Shown here one piece after another: positions 1 through 8,373 of a stretch of DNA of 39,022 nucleotides. The DNA lies in assembly GCA_031292095.1 (NCBI GenBank), contig JARLHU010000039.1, positions 1 to 39,022 on the forward strand, written 5' to 3'. How positions within the stretch are numbered: position 1 is the stretch's first letter; the number at the start of each line of letters is the position of its first letter. Source of the stretch: Desulfosporosinus sp. (GTDB lineage: Bacteria; Bacillota; Desulfitobacteriia; Desulfitobacteriales; Desulfitobacteriaceae). A program made the position numbers and the translations under genes. Below the pieces are notes generated by a model. That model did no database searches. It saw nothing but the letters and a program-made list of their open reading frames with translations, and was not told the DNA's origin.

Positions 1-1374
1 TTAGCGGCTATTGATGGGATGGTTGACAAAAATCAGTTGGATCAGTTTATCTTAAAGCCACTCATGGTGGACTTGGCGGGGCATCCGGAAATGGCCCAAC
101 TGACCATAGCAAATGTTTTGGATAAAACCCTCCAAAGTATACTTCCAGGTCTTGAATTAAAAAAGATATCTAAAATGGGAGAAGCCCTCGATGCGATTTT
201 GTCCGGTGATGCGGTTATTTTCTTCGGTGAGTCTAAAGAGGCACTCGTTTTTGGGGCCAGAGGATGGGCTAATCGTGGCGTTGCTGAACCGATCACGGAG
301 TCGATCGTCAAAGGGCCACGTGAGGGATTTTCGGAAACGCTTCGAATTAATACTTCGCTCTTGCGGCGCAAGATCAAACATCCCTCATTGAGGATTATTT
401 CTTTAAAACTTGGTAACCTTACGAATACGGATGTTGTCGTTACCTATATCGACAAAATTGCAAGACCAGAAATCGTCGCCGAGGTTTTCAGGAGGCTGGG
501 CACCATTAGGATGGATAGTATGCTAGGAAATGGATATATCGAGGAAATGATTGAGGATAATCCCTATTCGCCCTTTCCTCAAATCGCCTTTACGGAGCGC
601 CCTGATGTCCTGGCGGGAAAGCTTCTGGAAGGGAAAGTAGGCATTATTGTGGACGGAACGCCCATCGTACTTTCGGTACCGGCAACCTTGACGCAGTTTT
701 TAAATGTGAATGAAGACTATTACCAACGGGCTATGGTTGCAATCCTTGGTCGCTTTATTCGGTATTTAGGATTTTTTTTAGCTTTGTTGGCTCCTAGCAT
801 ATATATAGCAGTAACGACGGTTCATCAAGAAATTATACCGACGGATCTCCTGATGAGCATATCGGCAGGCCAGCAAGGTGTGCCTTTTCCAGCCCTTCTA
901 GAGGCTTTAGTTATGACGGTTGTTTTAGAAATATTACAAGAAGCAGGGCTTCGCTTGCCTAAACCTATAGGATCGACGATTGGCATTGTAGGGGCTTTGG
1001 TCATCGGCGATGCGGCGGTGAAGGCCAGCCTGGTCAGTCCCTTGATGGTCATAGTCATTGGATTAACCGCAATAGCGAGTTATGCCATTCCGACCTTCGA
1101 TTTAGGTCTTGCGGTTCGGATTATACGATTCCCATTTATGCTTTTGGCGGGTACGCTTGGCTTCTTCGGGATCTCAGTAGGTCTTTATATGCTCACAATC
1201 CACCTCCTTGGCCTTCGTTCCTTCGGTGTGCCTTACTTAAGTCCGATTGCTCCTTTGCGTATACGGGCTCTCTTGCAAGATACGTTTGTCCGAGCACCCT
1301 GGTGGGCGTTAAAACGACGTCCTCAACTTCTTGACGTTGAGGAACCCCAATCAGGCGGGAAAGGGAAAGGGTAA
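1..1374 (+). CDS. gerA: Spore germination protein GerA family, A subunit (5'-truncated by window edge)
   Basis: A subunit of a GerA-type nutrient germinant receptor in the spore inner membrane. The reading frame is open from base 1 (LAAIDG precedes the first ATG at 19), so the true start lies upstream of the window and about 457 codons are visible; family members are usually near 500 residues. The soluble N-terminal part contains the IDGMVD and FILKPLM stretches typical of the family. The C-terminal half has several hydrophobic segments beginning near FFLALLAPSIYIAVTTV and ending with FGVPYLSPIAP, the usual signature before the basic cytoplasmic tail. The B subunit starts 2 bases after the stop, so the genes are co-transcribed. 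Truncation is only by the window edge. Confidence 0.93.
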   Translation, partial: LAAIDGMVDKNQLDQFILKPLMVDLAGHPEMAQLTIANVLDKTLQSILPGLELKKISKMGEALDAILSGDAVIFFGESKEALVFGARGWANRGVAEPITESIVKGPREGFSETLRINTSLLRRKIKHPSLRIISLKLGNLTNTDVVVTYIDKIARPEIVAEVFRRLGTIRMDSMLGNGYIEEMIEDNPYSPFPQIAFTERPDVLAGKLLEGKVGIIVDGTPIVLSVPATLTQFLNVNEDYYQRAMVAILGRFIRYLGFFLALLAPSIYIAVTTVHQEIIPTDLLMSISAGQQGVPFPALLEALVMTVVLEILQEAGLRLPKPIGSTIGIVGALVIGDAAVKASLVSPLMVIVIGLTAIASYAIPTFDLGLAVRIIRFPFMLLAGTLGFFGISVGLYMLTIHLLGLRSFGVPYLSPIAPLRIRALLQDTFVRAPWWALKRRPQLLDVEEPQSGGKGKG

Positions 1375-1376
1375 CG

Positions 1377-2468
1377 ATGGAAAAAATCTCGCCGCATCAA
1401 TTCATGACCTTAGGGTCTGCCGTACTCATGGGTGGAACGTTTGTGCTCATTGCCTCGGGAGTTACCGTGGCTAGTGGGAGGGATGGTTGGATGACCGTCT
1501 TGCCAGGATTCGCTGTGGGAATTCCCTACGGTCTAATGGTACTTTCACTTCTGCTACAGTATCCTCATAAGAATTTGTTACAGATTTCAGAAATACTCTT
1601 GGGAAAATGGATAGGGAAAATCATAGGTATTATTTATATTTTAATTACGGGATACTATGGTGGATTGCTAGTGGCCATGTTGGGAAATATGTATAGAACG
1701 GTTATGCCTTTAACGCCCCTTTGGGTGTTCTATCTGGGTGAATTGTTACTCGCTCTCTACTTGCTAGGGAGTGGGATCGAAGTGTTTGCTCGTTTCTCCG
1801 AAGTTGTCCTCCCCGTGATTGTAATTGCGTTGGTGCTGAATGTTGTTCTCGCTATACCGCAGATAGAGCAAGGAGAACTTTTACCCATTTTGAGTGAGGG
1901 GATAAAACCGCTTTTTTTTGGGGTGCTTAAAGTAATGCCCTTTCCGATGATATATATCCTCTTCTTGGCAGGAATCTCTACTTTTCTACCCACCAGTAAG
2001 CAAGATCTTGGTCAAATGAAGACAGGGGTTTGGCGAGCTGTGTTCTTGGTAGGTAGTCTAAACATGATGGTTGCCTTGATTCAAATTCTTGTTTTTGGAC
2101 CAAGAGAAACGATTCGCTTGGGAAACGGAATACTTGTCTTAGGGAAGTCAATAGAAATAAGTCGGACGGTCGCTGGGATTGAATCCCTATTTATGGGGGT
2201 TTGGCTTGGAGCCATGGTCATAAAAATAACTGCTTGTTCTTTCATGGTGTCTTGGGGTATCGAAACTGTCTTTAACTTGAAAGGATTAAAATGGAAACTC
2301 ATAGTAGGTGCCGTATTTTTGGGAATCGCTTTTGGGTTCACAAGAGGGCCGTATATGTTGAGGGAAGTTTCCCTCGTGGAAGGTTATCTCATGTTTCCTT
2401 TGGCCTCCGTTTGGATACCTATCCTATGGGGAGTCTCGCGCTGGAAGAAGGGAGCGGGTAGTCAATGA
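1377..2468 (+). CDS. gerB: Spore germination protein GerB family, B subunit (endospore amino-acid permease type)
   Basis: B subunit of the GerA-type germinant receptor, a membrane protein of the APC transporter superfamily thought to bind the germinant. The 363-residue product is very hydrophobic throughout, with about ten predicted membrane spans, and starts with the SPHQFMTLGSAVLMGGTFVL-like opening seen in this family. The ATG follows a GGGAAAGGG ribosome site by about 8 bases and sits 2 bases after the A-subunit stop. Its stop overlaps the ATG of the next small ORF (ATGA at 2465), the usual A-B-C arrangement. Ligand specificity cannot be read from the sequence. Confidence 0.92.
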   Translation: MEKISPHQFMTLGSAVLMGGTFVLIASGVTVASGRDGWMTVLPGFAVGIPYGLMVLSLLLQYPHKNLLQISEILLGKWIGKIIGIIYILITGYYGGLLVAMLGNMYRTVMPLTPLWVFYLGELLLALYLLGSGIEVFARFSEVVLPVIVIALVLNVVLAIPQIEQGELLPILSEGIKPLFFGVLKVMPFPMIYILFLAGISTFLPTSKQDLGQMKTGVWRAVFLVGSLNMMVALIQILVFGPRETIRLGNGILVLGKSIEISRTVAGIESLFMGVWLGAMVIKITACSFMVSWGIETVFNLKGLKWKLIVGAVFLGIAFGFTRGPYMLREVSLVEGYLMFPLASVWIPILWGVSRWKKGAGSQ

Positions 2469-2850
2469 AAAGTAAAAGGTGCAAAATGGTACTTGCATTG
2501 GTTTTAGGAATATTTGTGGCATTAGGTACTGAATTTGGGTTTTGGGAGGAGTCTGATTTGTTAGCTATCCATCGCAAGAATGCTTGAAGTTCTGAAAGAG
2601 GCATTTGAACTGTTTGTCCAGTCTGTACGTCAAGAACGGGTAAACTTTCAAGGCAGAAAAGGCGTTGGGCAATGCGGAGGAAGAATTCTGAGCCAATTAA
2701 AATATCAGAAGCTGAGAAAATACTTCCACTTAAGAGGGGTTGGCTAAAATAAACTGTGGCACTGCCAGCCACAGAACTGATGGGAGCCAGTATTCTTACC
2801 CCCATGTTGATTGGTTCTCTGCTAAGGCTTGCTGGCTGATTACCAGTCAT
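2419..2850 (-). CDS. Hypothetical protein, antisense to the gerB end and gerC stub
   Basis: I do not recognise this 143-residue product. The start chosen is the ATG at 2850 because a strong ribosome site (GAGGGGAGG, 2859-2867) lies about 8 bases upstream. An ATG at 2904 would lengthen it but lacks such a site. The middle (ILAPISSVAGSATVYF, then VLDVQTGQTVQMPLSELQAF) looks like ordinary folded protein with mixed hydrophobic and polar residues. The last ~45 residues are antisense to the gerC stub and the end of gerB and look like run-on sequence, so the gene may itself be broken at the same junction. A CATATATTA box with a GTAC 17 bases upstream resembles a late mother-cell sigma promoter. No transmembrane segment is obvious in the first 100 residues. 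Confidence 0.4.
   Translation of the reverse strand: MTGNQPASLSREPINMGVRILAPISSVAGSATVYFSQPLLSGSIFSASDILIGSEFFLRIAQRLFCLESLPVLDVQTGQTVQMPLSELQAFLRWIANKSDSSQNPNSVPNATNIPKTNASTILHLLLFIDYPLPSSSARLPIG
2465..2587 (+). pseudogene. Truncated gerC (C subunit of germinant receptor), N-terminal stub only
   Basis: The ATG overlaps the gerB stop as expected for a gerC gene, but the frame ends after 40 codons whereas GerC lipoproteins are about 370-400 residues. The stub has a basic start, a hydrophobic segment (MVLALVLGIFVALG) and then GFWEESDLLAI, which resembles the GCW(D/E)xRE(I/L) region that follows the lipobox in GerC. The lipobox cysteine appears to be replaced by phenylalanine, so lipidation would fail even in the stub. 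No GerC-like sequence was found in any forward frame downstream. Assignment rests on position and this short similarity. It could also be a meaningless run-on ORF. Confidence 0.5.
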
Positions 2851-3188
2851 CTTAAGCGCCTCCCCTCGTAATAATATATGGAAGGGAGGTGCGTCGTGTA
2901 CCAAAAATTGGAGGACACTGACAGGGCAAAATGGTAATTGCGCCGGAAATTAAAAGTAACAAATCAGGAGATAAACAATACAATATGTTGACTTACAATT
3001 AGGAGAGTTCAACGCTCTCGACATTTTAGTTGTGAATAGTAAAATAAAGTGATCAAAAAACGTAAACAAGAAGGACTATGTAGTTACGACTCATAATTCC
3101 GGTTTATCAACTAGAAGAGTAACGACTAATTAAACTGCAGAGGGGCAAGAATAGGAGTAGAAGTAGAAGCACTAGGGGGGATATTACC

Positions 3189-3470
3189 ATGATTAAGACG
3201 ATCAATACCCAACCACAGAGACTGATAGAGATTGAGGAGAAGGGTGAAAGACAGAAAAGCGATCCGAGTGAGGGAAAAGTTCTTCCAGTATGTCATCGTT
3301 GCGCTCAAGTCCCCAGAAATGGGTTATATGATGGTTTCCGGGTTGAGGGAATGTTTTTCTGTTCGGATTGCCAGCAAGAACTGTTCATGGCGGAACCAGG
3401 CTCTCCGGAATATAATGAATTCCTATTCTTGATCAAAGGACTTCTTTGGCAAGAGCATGATTTCTTTTGA
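3189..3470 (+). CDS. gin: Sigma-G inhibitor Gin (CsfB family)
   Basis: Small zinc-binding anti-sigma factor of the Gin/CsfB family, which in B. subtilis holds SigG inactive in the forespore and SigE late in the mother cell. The four family cysteines are present as C35xxC38 and C58xxC61, followed by the conserved tail PGSPEYNEFLFLIKGLL. The ATG follows AGGGGGGAT by about 7 bases. At 93 residues it is longer than B. subtilis CsfB (64) because of a charged N-terminal extension of about 30 residues. No other start codon lies closer to the zinc motif. Its position just before the YaaO-type decarboxylase gene matches csfB in B. subtilis. A palindromic repeat follows the stop by 2 bases. Confidence 0.85.
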   Translation: MIKTINTQPQRLIEIEEKGERQKSDPSEGKVLPVCHRCAQVPRNGLYDGFRVEGMFFCSDCQQELFMAEPGSPEYNEFLFLIKGLLWQEHDFF

Positions 3471-3472
3471 AA

Positions 3473-3492
3473 GGGCACGATGCATTGTGCCC
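3473..3492. repeat. Family B palindrome (gin 3' side)
   Basis: GGGCACGATGCATTGTGCCC, a 20-base near-perfect palindrome (one G-T mismatch) starting 2 bases after the gin stop. It belongs to a dispersed family found after several genes in the window. A related half-sequence, GGTGCAATGCA, follows at about 3511. It may act as a weak terminator or 3'-end stabiliser, but there is no T-tract. Confidence 0.7.
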
Positions 3493-3539
3493 CTACGATA
3501 AGGGATAAGAGGTGCAATGCATTTTAATTCGATTAGCCA

Positions 3540-3569
3540 TTGTGGATGAAATATTTCCTAACTTATGAT
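3540..3569 (+). promoter_or_regulatory. Possible SigA-type promoter for the decarboxylase operon
   Basis: TTGTGG (3540-3545) and TATGAT (3564-3569) are separated by 18 bases. The predicted transcript would start near 3576, leaving a leader of about 64 bases before the GTG start at 3640. This spacing supports the later start over the ATG at 3577, which would sit at the very 5' end of the message. Confidence 0.4.
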
Positions 3570-3639
3570 AAAATAGATGGAATACCATGTGTTAGCTATA
3601 GTTTCGTATGAACAAATCAGGTTTAATGGAGGTTCATCG

Positions 3640-5064
3640 GTGGGTGATCTTGGAGAGGGATTGAGTCATTATCAGAAACAAGGATTTTGCTCTTTCCATA
3701 CTCCGGGCCATAAAGGTCGACAGGAGTTTTTTAATGGCTTAGATTTTTGGGGTATTGACTTAACCGAACTTCCGGGACTCGATATGCTTCATTCACCGAG
3801 TGGGATAATTGCTGAGGCACAAAAACGGTCGGCTGAGATTTTCGGAGCGGAGGAAACTTTTTTTCTGATTAATGGAGGGACGGTTGGAAATCAAGCGATG
3901 TTTCTCGCGTTGGAAAATAGAGCTGCTCAACGTGTTATGGTGGAGAGAAGTTCCCATCGTTCCGTTATGTCGGCCTTGGTCCTCAGTGGCTTGAAACCAG
4001 ACTATGTAATGCCGACAATTCATCCGGATTTTAATCTTCCGTTAGGATTAGAGGTGGACAAGCAACGGATTCCGTGGCAAACGGTCTCTGCCTGCCATGT
4101 CACATATCCCAGTTATTATGGAACAGCCTTTGAATTGAACCAATTATTAGCGGAGAGAACACGTATGGGGTTCGACACACCTATTCTTGTCGATCAAGCA
4201 CATGGGTCACACTATCTTGGACCTCTCTTTCCGCCGAGTGCTTTAAAGCTTGGTGCAGACCTTGTCTTACATAGTTCTCATAAAACCTTAAGCGCCTTGA
4301 CTCAGTCGGCTATGTTGCATGTTCAAGGGTCTAGAGTCTCTCGCCTCCGTTTAAGACAAAGTCTGGAACTTTTGCAATCCTCAAGCCCAAGTTATTTGCT
4401 GCTGGCCTCGTTGGAACGAGCCGGAGAATATGCTCTGGACTTTGGACGTTGGGAGTGTCTTCATGAAGAAGTCGAAGCTCTGCATCGAAAAGTAGGGAAG
4501 AGCTTTCGTATTCTCTCACAAAAAGATGTCGGAACGTATGGCATTCACACAGTAGATTGGTCAAAAATCCTGATCAATACCAGAATAGGAATTGGTGTTC
4601 CTGCCCCTCGCTGTGTGAAGTACCTTCGAGAAGGATTTGGCATCGAACCGGAGTTATGGGACGAGGAAAACATTCTTTTTATGTTAGGAATTGGGAACAC
4701 GTCAGAGGATATTCGACTGCTCACTAGGGGGTTAGAAAGTTTAGCGAATTTCGCTCATACGATCGGCTCTGCTAAAGCAAAAAAGCAAGTAGAAAACGGA
4801 AGGTTTAGAATTTCTCCCTTGCCTCAACAAGTGCTTTCCCCGCGGGATGCTTTTTTTGCCCATAAGCGTCAAATCCCTCTCAAGGAAAGTTTAGGTCATA
4901 TTGTTGGAGAAACGATCTCCCCTTACCCACCTGGAATTCCTGTCATTGTGATGGGTGAACAAATGACTTGCGAGGTTCTGGGTACGCTACTCACTGCTGG
5001 AGAGGGGCGTTGGCAAGGGTGGGACGGTTTTGAAAGCCAGACAATTTGGATTGTTGAGGTGTGA
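3640..5064 (+). CDS. PLP-dependent Orn/Lys/Arg decarboxylase (YaaO/SpeA-like)
   Basis: Fold-type I PLP enzyme of the Orn/Lys/Arg decarboxylase family, which makes polyamines or cadaverine from basic amino acids; the exact substrate cannot be told. The 474-residue product shows the early FHTPGHKG motif, the aspartate motif VDQAHGSHYLGPLFP and the PLP lysine in HSSHKTLSALTQ (K215). It ends with a PYPPGIPVIVMGE segment that begins the C-terminal domain. It has the short form typical of Bacillus YaaO, without an N-terminal wing domain. The GTG at 3640 is chosen because GGAGG (3628-3632) lies 7 bases upstream. The in-frame ATG at 3577 lacks a ribosome site. holB begins 3 bases after the stop. In B. 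subtilis tmk, yaaQ and yaaR lie in between and are missing here. Confidence 0.85.
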   Translation: MGDLGEGLSHYQKQGFCSFHTPGHKGRQEFFNGLDFWGIDLTELPGLDMLHSPSGIIAEAQKRSAEIFGAEETFFLINGGTVGNQAMFLALENRAAQRVMVERSSHRSVMSALVLSGLKPDYVMPTIHPDFNLPLGLEVDKQRIPWQTVSACHVTYPSYYGTAFELNQLLAERTRMGFDTPILVDQAHGSHYLGPLFPPSALKLGADLVLHSSHKTLSALTQSAMLHVQGSRVSRLRLRQSLELLQSSSPSYLLLASLERAGEYALDFGRWECLHEEVEALHRKVGKSFRILSQKDVGTYGIHTVDWSKILINTRIGIGVPAPRCVKYLREGFGIEPELWDEENILFMLGIGNTSEDIRLLTRGLESLANFAHTIGSAKAKKQVENGRFRISPLPQQVLSPRDAFFAHKRQIPLKESLGHIVGETISPYPPGIPVIVMGEQMTCEVLGTLLTAGEGRWQGWDGFESQTIWIVEV

Positions 5065-5067
5065 CGA

Positions 5068-5946
5068 ATGAATCTACCGTTAGCACTTTTGGAGAAGGCA
5101 GCACGTGAAAACCGCCTGGCTCATCTGTTGCTGTTTCATGGAGGGAGCGCACTGCAGCAGAGGGAGGTGGCTCTCCGTTTAGCGCAGATTTTAAACTGTA
5201 GTCAGCTTAGCTTAGAGGGACCGTGCCAAAGTTGTTCAGCTTGCCGTAAGATTCTCAGCGGAACCCATCCGGATCTTTTATGGTTGAAACCGCTTAAAAC
5301 GACCATCGGTATCGATCAGGTCCTGACCTGGCAGCAAAAGTTATATCTCAAGCATTACGAGGGAAACTATAAAGTTTCTGTTATAGAGCATGCGGAGGCC
5401 ATGACGTTACCAGCAGCCAATGCTCTGTTAAAGGTCATTGAAGAACCGCCGGAGCGGACCATTATTATTTTAAATGCCGAAAACGCAGAAGGAATTTTAC
5501 CCACTATCCAGAGCCGTGCCCAGCTTGTTTTTTTTTCCAATCTTTCTGAAGAAACTTGGCTAAGGGGATTGGGAGAGGTGGATCAACAAGACGCAGATCG
5601 AGCCTTTCGTTTAAGTGGTAAAAATCAGAATTTGGCGACGGCCATTCTTGAGCATGGTGTGCCAAGCCTGCAAGACTGGCTCGAAACGTTTCGGACGGCA
5701 GTAGAAGAAAGTGATTTCCTTAAATTATTTTCTCTTTTCCCGATCGATAAGAATCAAGCGGTTCTTTATTTACAGGTCATGGCGGTACAGACTCAAGCAG
5801 GGATTCAAAAAGGTACTATTCGTCCTTTTGAGCTTTTGGCGATCGGCAAGGCCACTGAGGTATTACGACAACAAGTAAATCCGAGACTTGTGATTGAAGT
5901 GTTAGCTTTAGAATTATTCCAACAAGGAGGGGCTCTCTGTGATTGA
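5068..5946 (+). CDS. holB: DNA polymerase III delta' subunit
   Basis: Delta' subunit of the clamp loader, which opens and loads the beta sliding clamp. The N-terminal AAA+ domain has a degenerate P-loop (LFHGGSALQQREVALRLA) as expected for delta', which does not hydrolyse ATP. A zinc module follows with C44, C53, C56 and C59. Further on are the sensor-like segment ALLKVIEEPPERTIIIL and the SRAQ version of the arginine-finger motif in TIQSRAQ. The length of 292 is slightly short compared with B. subtilis HolB (329). It starts 3 bases after the decarboxylase stop and overlaps ricT by 8 bases, so translation is probably coupled along the operon. Confidence 0.92.
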   Translation: MNLPLALLEKAARENRLAHLLLFHGGSALQQREVALRLAQILNCSQLSLEGPCQSCSACRKILSGTHPDLLWLKPLKTTIGIDQVLTWQQKLYLKHYEGNYKVSVIEHAEAMTLPAANALLKVIEEPPERTIIILNAENAEGILPTIQSRAQLVFFSNLSEETWLRGLGEVDQQDADRAFRLSGKNQNLATAILEHGVPSLQDWLETFRTAVEESDFLKLFSLFPIDKNQAVLYLQVMAVQTQAGIQKGTIRPFELLAIGKATEVLRQQVNPRLVIEVLALELFQQGGALCD

Positions 5947-6748
5947 GGTCGTAGGCGTTCGCTTTAAACACGCTGGGAAGATATATTATTTCTCTCCGGG
6001 AGACCTTGAACTTGCTGCATCTGATAAAGTAATTGTTGAAACAGCAAGGGGTATTGAATTTGGAGAGTTGGTCATCCCCTCTCGTCAAGTTGCAGACGAG
6101 GAAGTGGTCCTACCTTTAAAACAGGTCATGCGTAAGGCATCCCCAGCGGATGAACTATTCGTGGAGCAGAACAGAACTAAGGAAAAAGATGCTTTCCAAA
6201 TTTGTTTAAAGAAAATTTCCGAACATCAGTTACCAATGAAATTAGTTGATGTCGAATATACGTTTGACGGCAATAAGATCATTTTTTCCTTTACGGCGGA
6301 GGGACGAGTTGATTTCAGGGAATTGGTGAAGGACTTGGCAGCAATCTTCCGGACGCGCATAGAGCTACGTCAAATCGGGGTGCGTGACGAAGCCAAAATG
6401 CTCGGGGGAGTGGGTTCCTGCGGACGAATTCTCTGTTGTACTTCCTTTTTAGGAGACTTTGAGCCGGTCTCGATACGCATGGCTAAGGATCAAAAGCTCT
6501 CTCTCAACCCAACCAAAATTTCCGGAATTTGTGGTCGCCTCATGTGTTGCCTTAAATATGAAAATGGTTGTTATAAATCCGAAGACAAAGAGCATTGTTC
6601 ACGTCACAACGTTCAAGTAGAAAAGTTGGCAGAAACTCCGGATGAAGCTAATCCCCGGGCGGACAGCGCTTTTGCTCCCAAACCTGACGCGAAACTGCAA
6701 CGCAATCGGAAAGGGGAAAAGCCCAAAGGAAAGAGTGAGAGAGTATGA
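5939..6748 (+). CDS. ricT: PSP1-domain regulatory iron-sulfur protein RicT (YaaT)
   Basis: RicT/YaaT forms a complex with RicA and RicF that binds Fe-S clusters and, in B. subtilis, promotes RNase Y activity, sporulation and competence. The PSP1 core is clear, with two cysteine motifs, GSCGRILCC (C161, C166, C167) and GICGRLMCC (C198, C203, C204), that match the cluster ligands. The start is a GTG overlapping the 3' end of holB, preceded by AAGGAGGGG (5924-5932). The last 40 residues are low complexity and basic ([22 protein letters not shown] type), a variable tail in this family. yabA begins inside the stop codon (ATGA). Confidence 0.92.
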   Translation: MIEVVGVRFKHAGKIYYFSPGDLELAASDKVIVETARGIEFGELVIPSRQVADEEVVLPLKQVMRKASPADELFVEQNRTKEKDAFQICLKKISEHQLPMKLVDVEYTFDGNKIIFSFTAEGRVDFRELVKDLAAIFRTRIELRQIGVRDEAKMLGGVGSCGRILCCTSFLGDFEPVSIRMAKDQKLSLNPTKISGICGRLMCCLKYENGCYKSEDKEHCSRHNVQVEKLAETPDEANPRADSAFAPKPDAKLQRNRKGEKPKGKSERV

Positions 6749-7050
6749 GTCAGTTGACCCAGGCCCTTACAGAAGTGGAAGAAAAATTGCGTTCCCTTCT
6801 TGAAGAGGTTAACCGTTTAAAACCTTATGTTCAGGCATTGGAGGAAGAAAATATAAAGTTAAAACGGGAATGGACCCTTCCTGAAAAGGAAACGGAACGC
6901 GTTATAGCCAACGCTGAACACATTCAAGGAGTCGCCCATGATAATCTTGTGCGCCTGTATCAAGAAGGGTTTCATGTCTGCCATCTTCATTTTGGGCAAC
7001 CATTAGAAGGGGATTGCCTGTTTTGTATGGGCTTTTTGAGGAAAGATTAA
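6745..7050 (+). CDS. yabA: Replication initiation control protein YabA
   Basis: YabA binds DnaA and the beta clamp and limits re-initiation of replication. The 101-residue product has an N-terminal coiled coil (about residues 1-45, heptad-rich) that drives tetramer formation, a short linker and a C-terminal zinc module [19 protein letters not shown], with the histidine/cysteine pair and the DCLFC motif of the family. Its ATG overlaps the ricT stop, and its place after holB-ricT is the same as in B. subtilis. The two genes that follow yabA there (yabB, yazA) are missing. Confidence 0.92.
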   Translation: MSQLTQALTEVEEKLRSLLEEVNRLKPYVQALEEENIKLKREWTLPEKETERVIANAEHIQGVAHDNLVRLYQEGFHVCHLHFGQPLEGDCLFCMGFLRKD

Positions 7051-7089
7051 TTACTTCTGAGTTTACTAAACCAAGCAAGGAGTCTAAAT

Positions 7090-7950
7090 ATGCTGGCTAA
7101 AGGTACGTTGTATGTATGTGCGACGCCGATTGGAAATTTGGGAGATATCACTGTGCGCGTTTTAGATACGTTGCGGGAAGTGGATTTGATTGCAGCTGAG
7201 GACACGCGGCATTCTCGCAAGCTTATGCAACACTACCAGATTACGACACATATGACCAGTTATCACGAGCATAATGAAAAAAAGAAATCCCTGGAATTGG
7301 TGGAGAAACTTAAGTGCGGGCAGACGATCGCGCTCATTTCTGATGCAGGCTTGCCAGGAATTTCTGATCCGGGATGTGAAGTAATACGTCTTTGTCAGGC
7401 GGAGAATATTCCGGTCGATGTCTTACCCGGACCTAATGCAGCCCTTACGGCTTTGGTGTTATCGGGAATGCCGACGGAGCATTTTGCTTTTCATGGCTTT
7501 TTACCTGCTACGACCGGAGCTCGGAGGAAAAGCCTTGAGCAACTGGCTGATCTTCCCCAGACACAGATTTTCTACGAGGCCCCTCATCGTTTGGTGGCGA
7601 CTTTACAAGCAATCTCGGAGTCCTTTGGGGAACGTGATGTGGCTGTCGTGCGCGAGTTGACAAAGTTGCATCAACAGGTGCATAAGGGAACCGTCTTAGA
7701 GTTGAAAGAAGCCTTCGAGTTGACACCGCCACGAGGGGAGTGTTGTATCGTTATCGCACCCTACGTCCCCGTGAAACCTGTCGGAGGTCCGGAAGAATGG
7801 TGCCAGGAGGTCACAGAAGGAATAAGCCGAGGATTGAGTAAAAAAGATGCCATGAAAGAAGTGGCCAAGCGTTATGGAGTCAGAAAACCTGAGGTTTACC
7901 AGGCGGTCCTGGATCGTTGGTCAGATAGGGTCGAAAGAGATACCTTCTGA
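7090..7950 (+). CDS. rsmI: 16S rRNA (cytidine1402-2'-O)-methyltransferase RsmI
   Basis: SAM-dependent methyltransferase of the tetrapyrrole-methylase fold that methylates the 2'-O of C1402 in 16S rRNA. The family motifs are all visible: LYVCATPIGNLGDIT at the start, AAEDTRHSRKL, and ALISDAGLPGISDPG, with the glycine-rich SAM loop LPGPNA further on. The length of 286 is normal. The ATG follows CAAGGAGTC by 6 bases, 39 bases after yabA, so the gene probably ends the holB operon. A hairpin terminator lies 12 bases after the stop. Its C-terminal basic region (GLSKKDAMKEVAKRYGV) is the usual small helical domain. Confidence 0.95.
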   Translation: MLAKGTLYVCATPIGNLGDITVRVLDTLREVDLIAAEDTRHSRKLMQHYQITTHMTSYHEHNEKKKSLELVEKLKCGQTIALISDAGLPGISDPGCEVIRLCQAENIPVDVLPGPNAALTALVLSGMPTEHFAFHGFLPATTGARRKSLEQLADLPQTQIFYEAPHRLVATLQAISESFGERDVAVVRELTKLHQQVHKGTVLELKEAFELTPPRGECCIVIAPYVPVKPVGGPEEWCQEVTEGISRGLSKKDAMKEVAKRYGVRKPEVYQAVLDRWSDRVERDTF

Positions 7951-7957
7951 GGACGTG

Positions 7958-7996
7958 AAAAGGAAGGCCTCAAAGGCCTTCCAAGTTGGGTTTTTT
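7958..7996. terminator. Bidirectional terminator between rsmI and abrB
   Basis: GGAAGGCCT (7962-7970) pairs with AGGCCTTCC (7974-7982) around a 3-base loop. On the minus strand the stem is followed directly by TTTTC, ending abrB transcription. On the plus strand a T6 run (7991-7996) comes 8 bases after the stem and could serve rsmI. Confidence 0.75.
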
Positions 7997-8045
7997 CGAT
8001 GGATCTGTCAGTCCAAGGCTTTTTCTCTATGTAAGTAGCTTGGAA

Positions 8046-8321
8046 TTAAACAGCTTTCGATTCAACGCTTCCAGACACGGTTTCTCCCATGGCAATCGCA
8101 CACTCGCGGCAGACGTTCTTGCCATGAAAAAGCTGATTATCGCTTGCATTACCACAAAATACACAAGCAGGCTCATACTTTTTAAGAATGATCTTTTCTT
8201 GGTCCACATAAATTTCCAGTGCGTCTTTTTCGTCAATACCTAAAGTGCGGCGAAGCTCAATCGGTAAAACAATACGGCCAAGTTCATCTACTTTTCTCAC
8301 GATTCCAGTTGATTTCATCAT
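8046..8321 (-). CDS. abrB: AbrB-family transition-state regulator with C-terminal cysteine module
   Basis: DNA-binding regulator of the AbrB family, which represses post-exponential and sporulation genes during growth. Residues 2-50 are almost the canonical swapped-hairpin AbrB domain (KSTGIVRKVDELGRIVLPIE and onward). The C-terminal part differs from B. subtilis AbrB: it carries CVFC (C53, C56) and CREC (C71, C74), a probable zinc ribbon common in clostridial AbrB proteins. I start at the ATG at 8321 because the protein then begins MMKSTG as in the family. A GTG at 8333 is also possible, but the ribosome site GGGAGGG almost touches it. The gene is reversed relative to its neighbours, as abrB is in B. 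subtilis. Confidence 0.9.
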   Translation of the reverse strand: MMKSTGIVRKVDELGRIVLPIELRRTLGIDEKDALEIYVDQEKIILKKYEPACVFCGNASDNQLFHGKNVCRECAIAMGETVSGSVESKAV

Positions 8322-8373
8322 TAGATTGACCACCCTCCCTTTGCAACAACATTCGACAGGATACTACAGACTT

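Noticed and set aside
2578..2745. Plus-strand 55-codon frame beginning after the gerC stub
   Set aside because: It has no ribosome site and does not resemble GerC. It is antisense to the better supported minus-strand frame.
7986..8243. Plus-strand frame of 85 codons opposite abrB
   Set aside because: It overlaps the well-supported abrB on the other strand, lacks a ribosome site and has no recognisable protein features.
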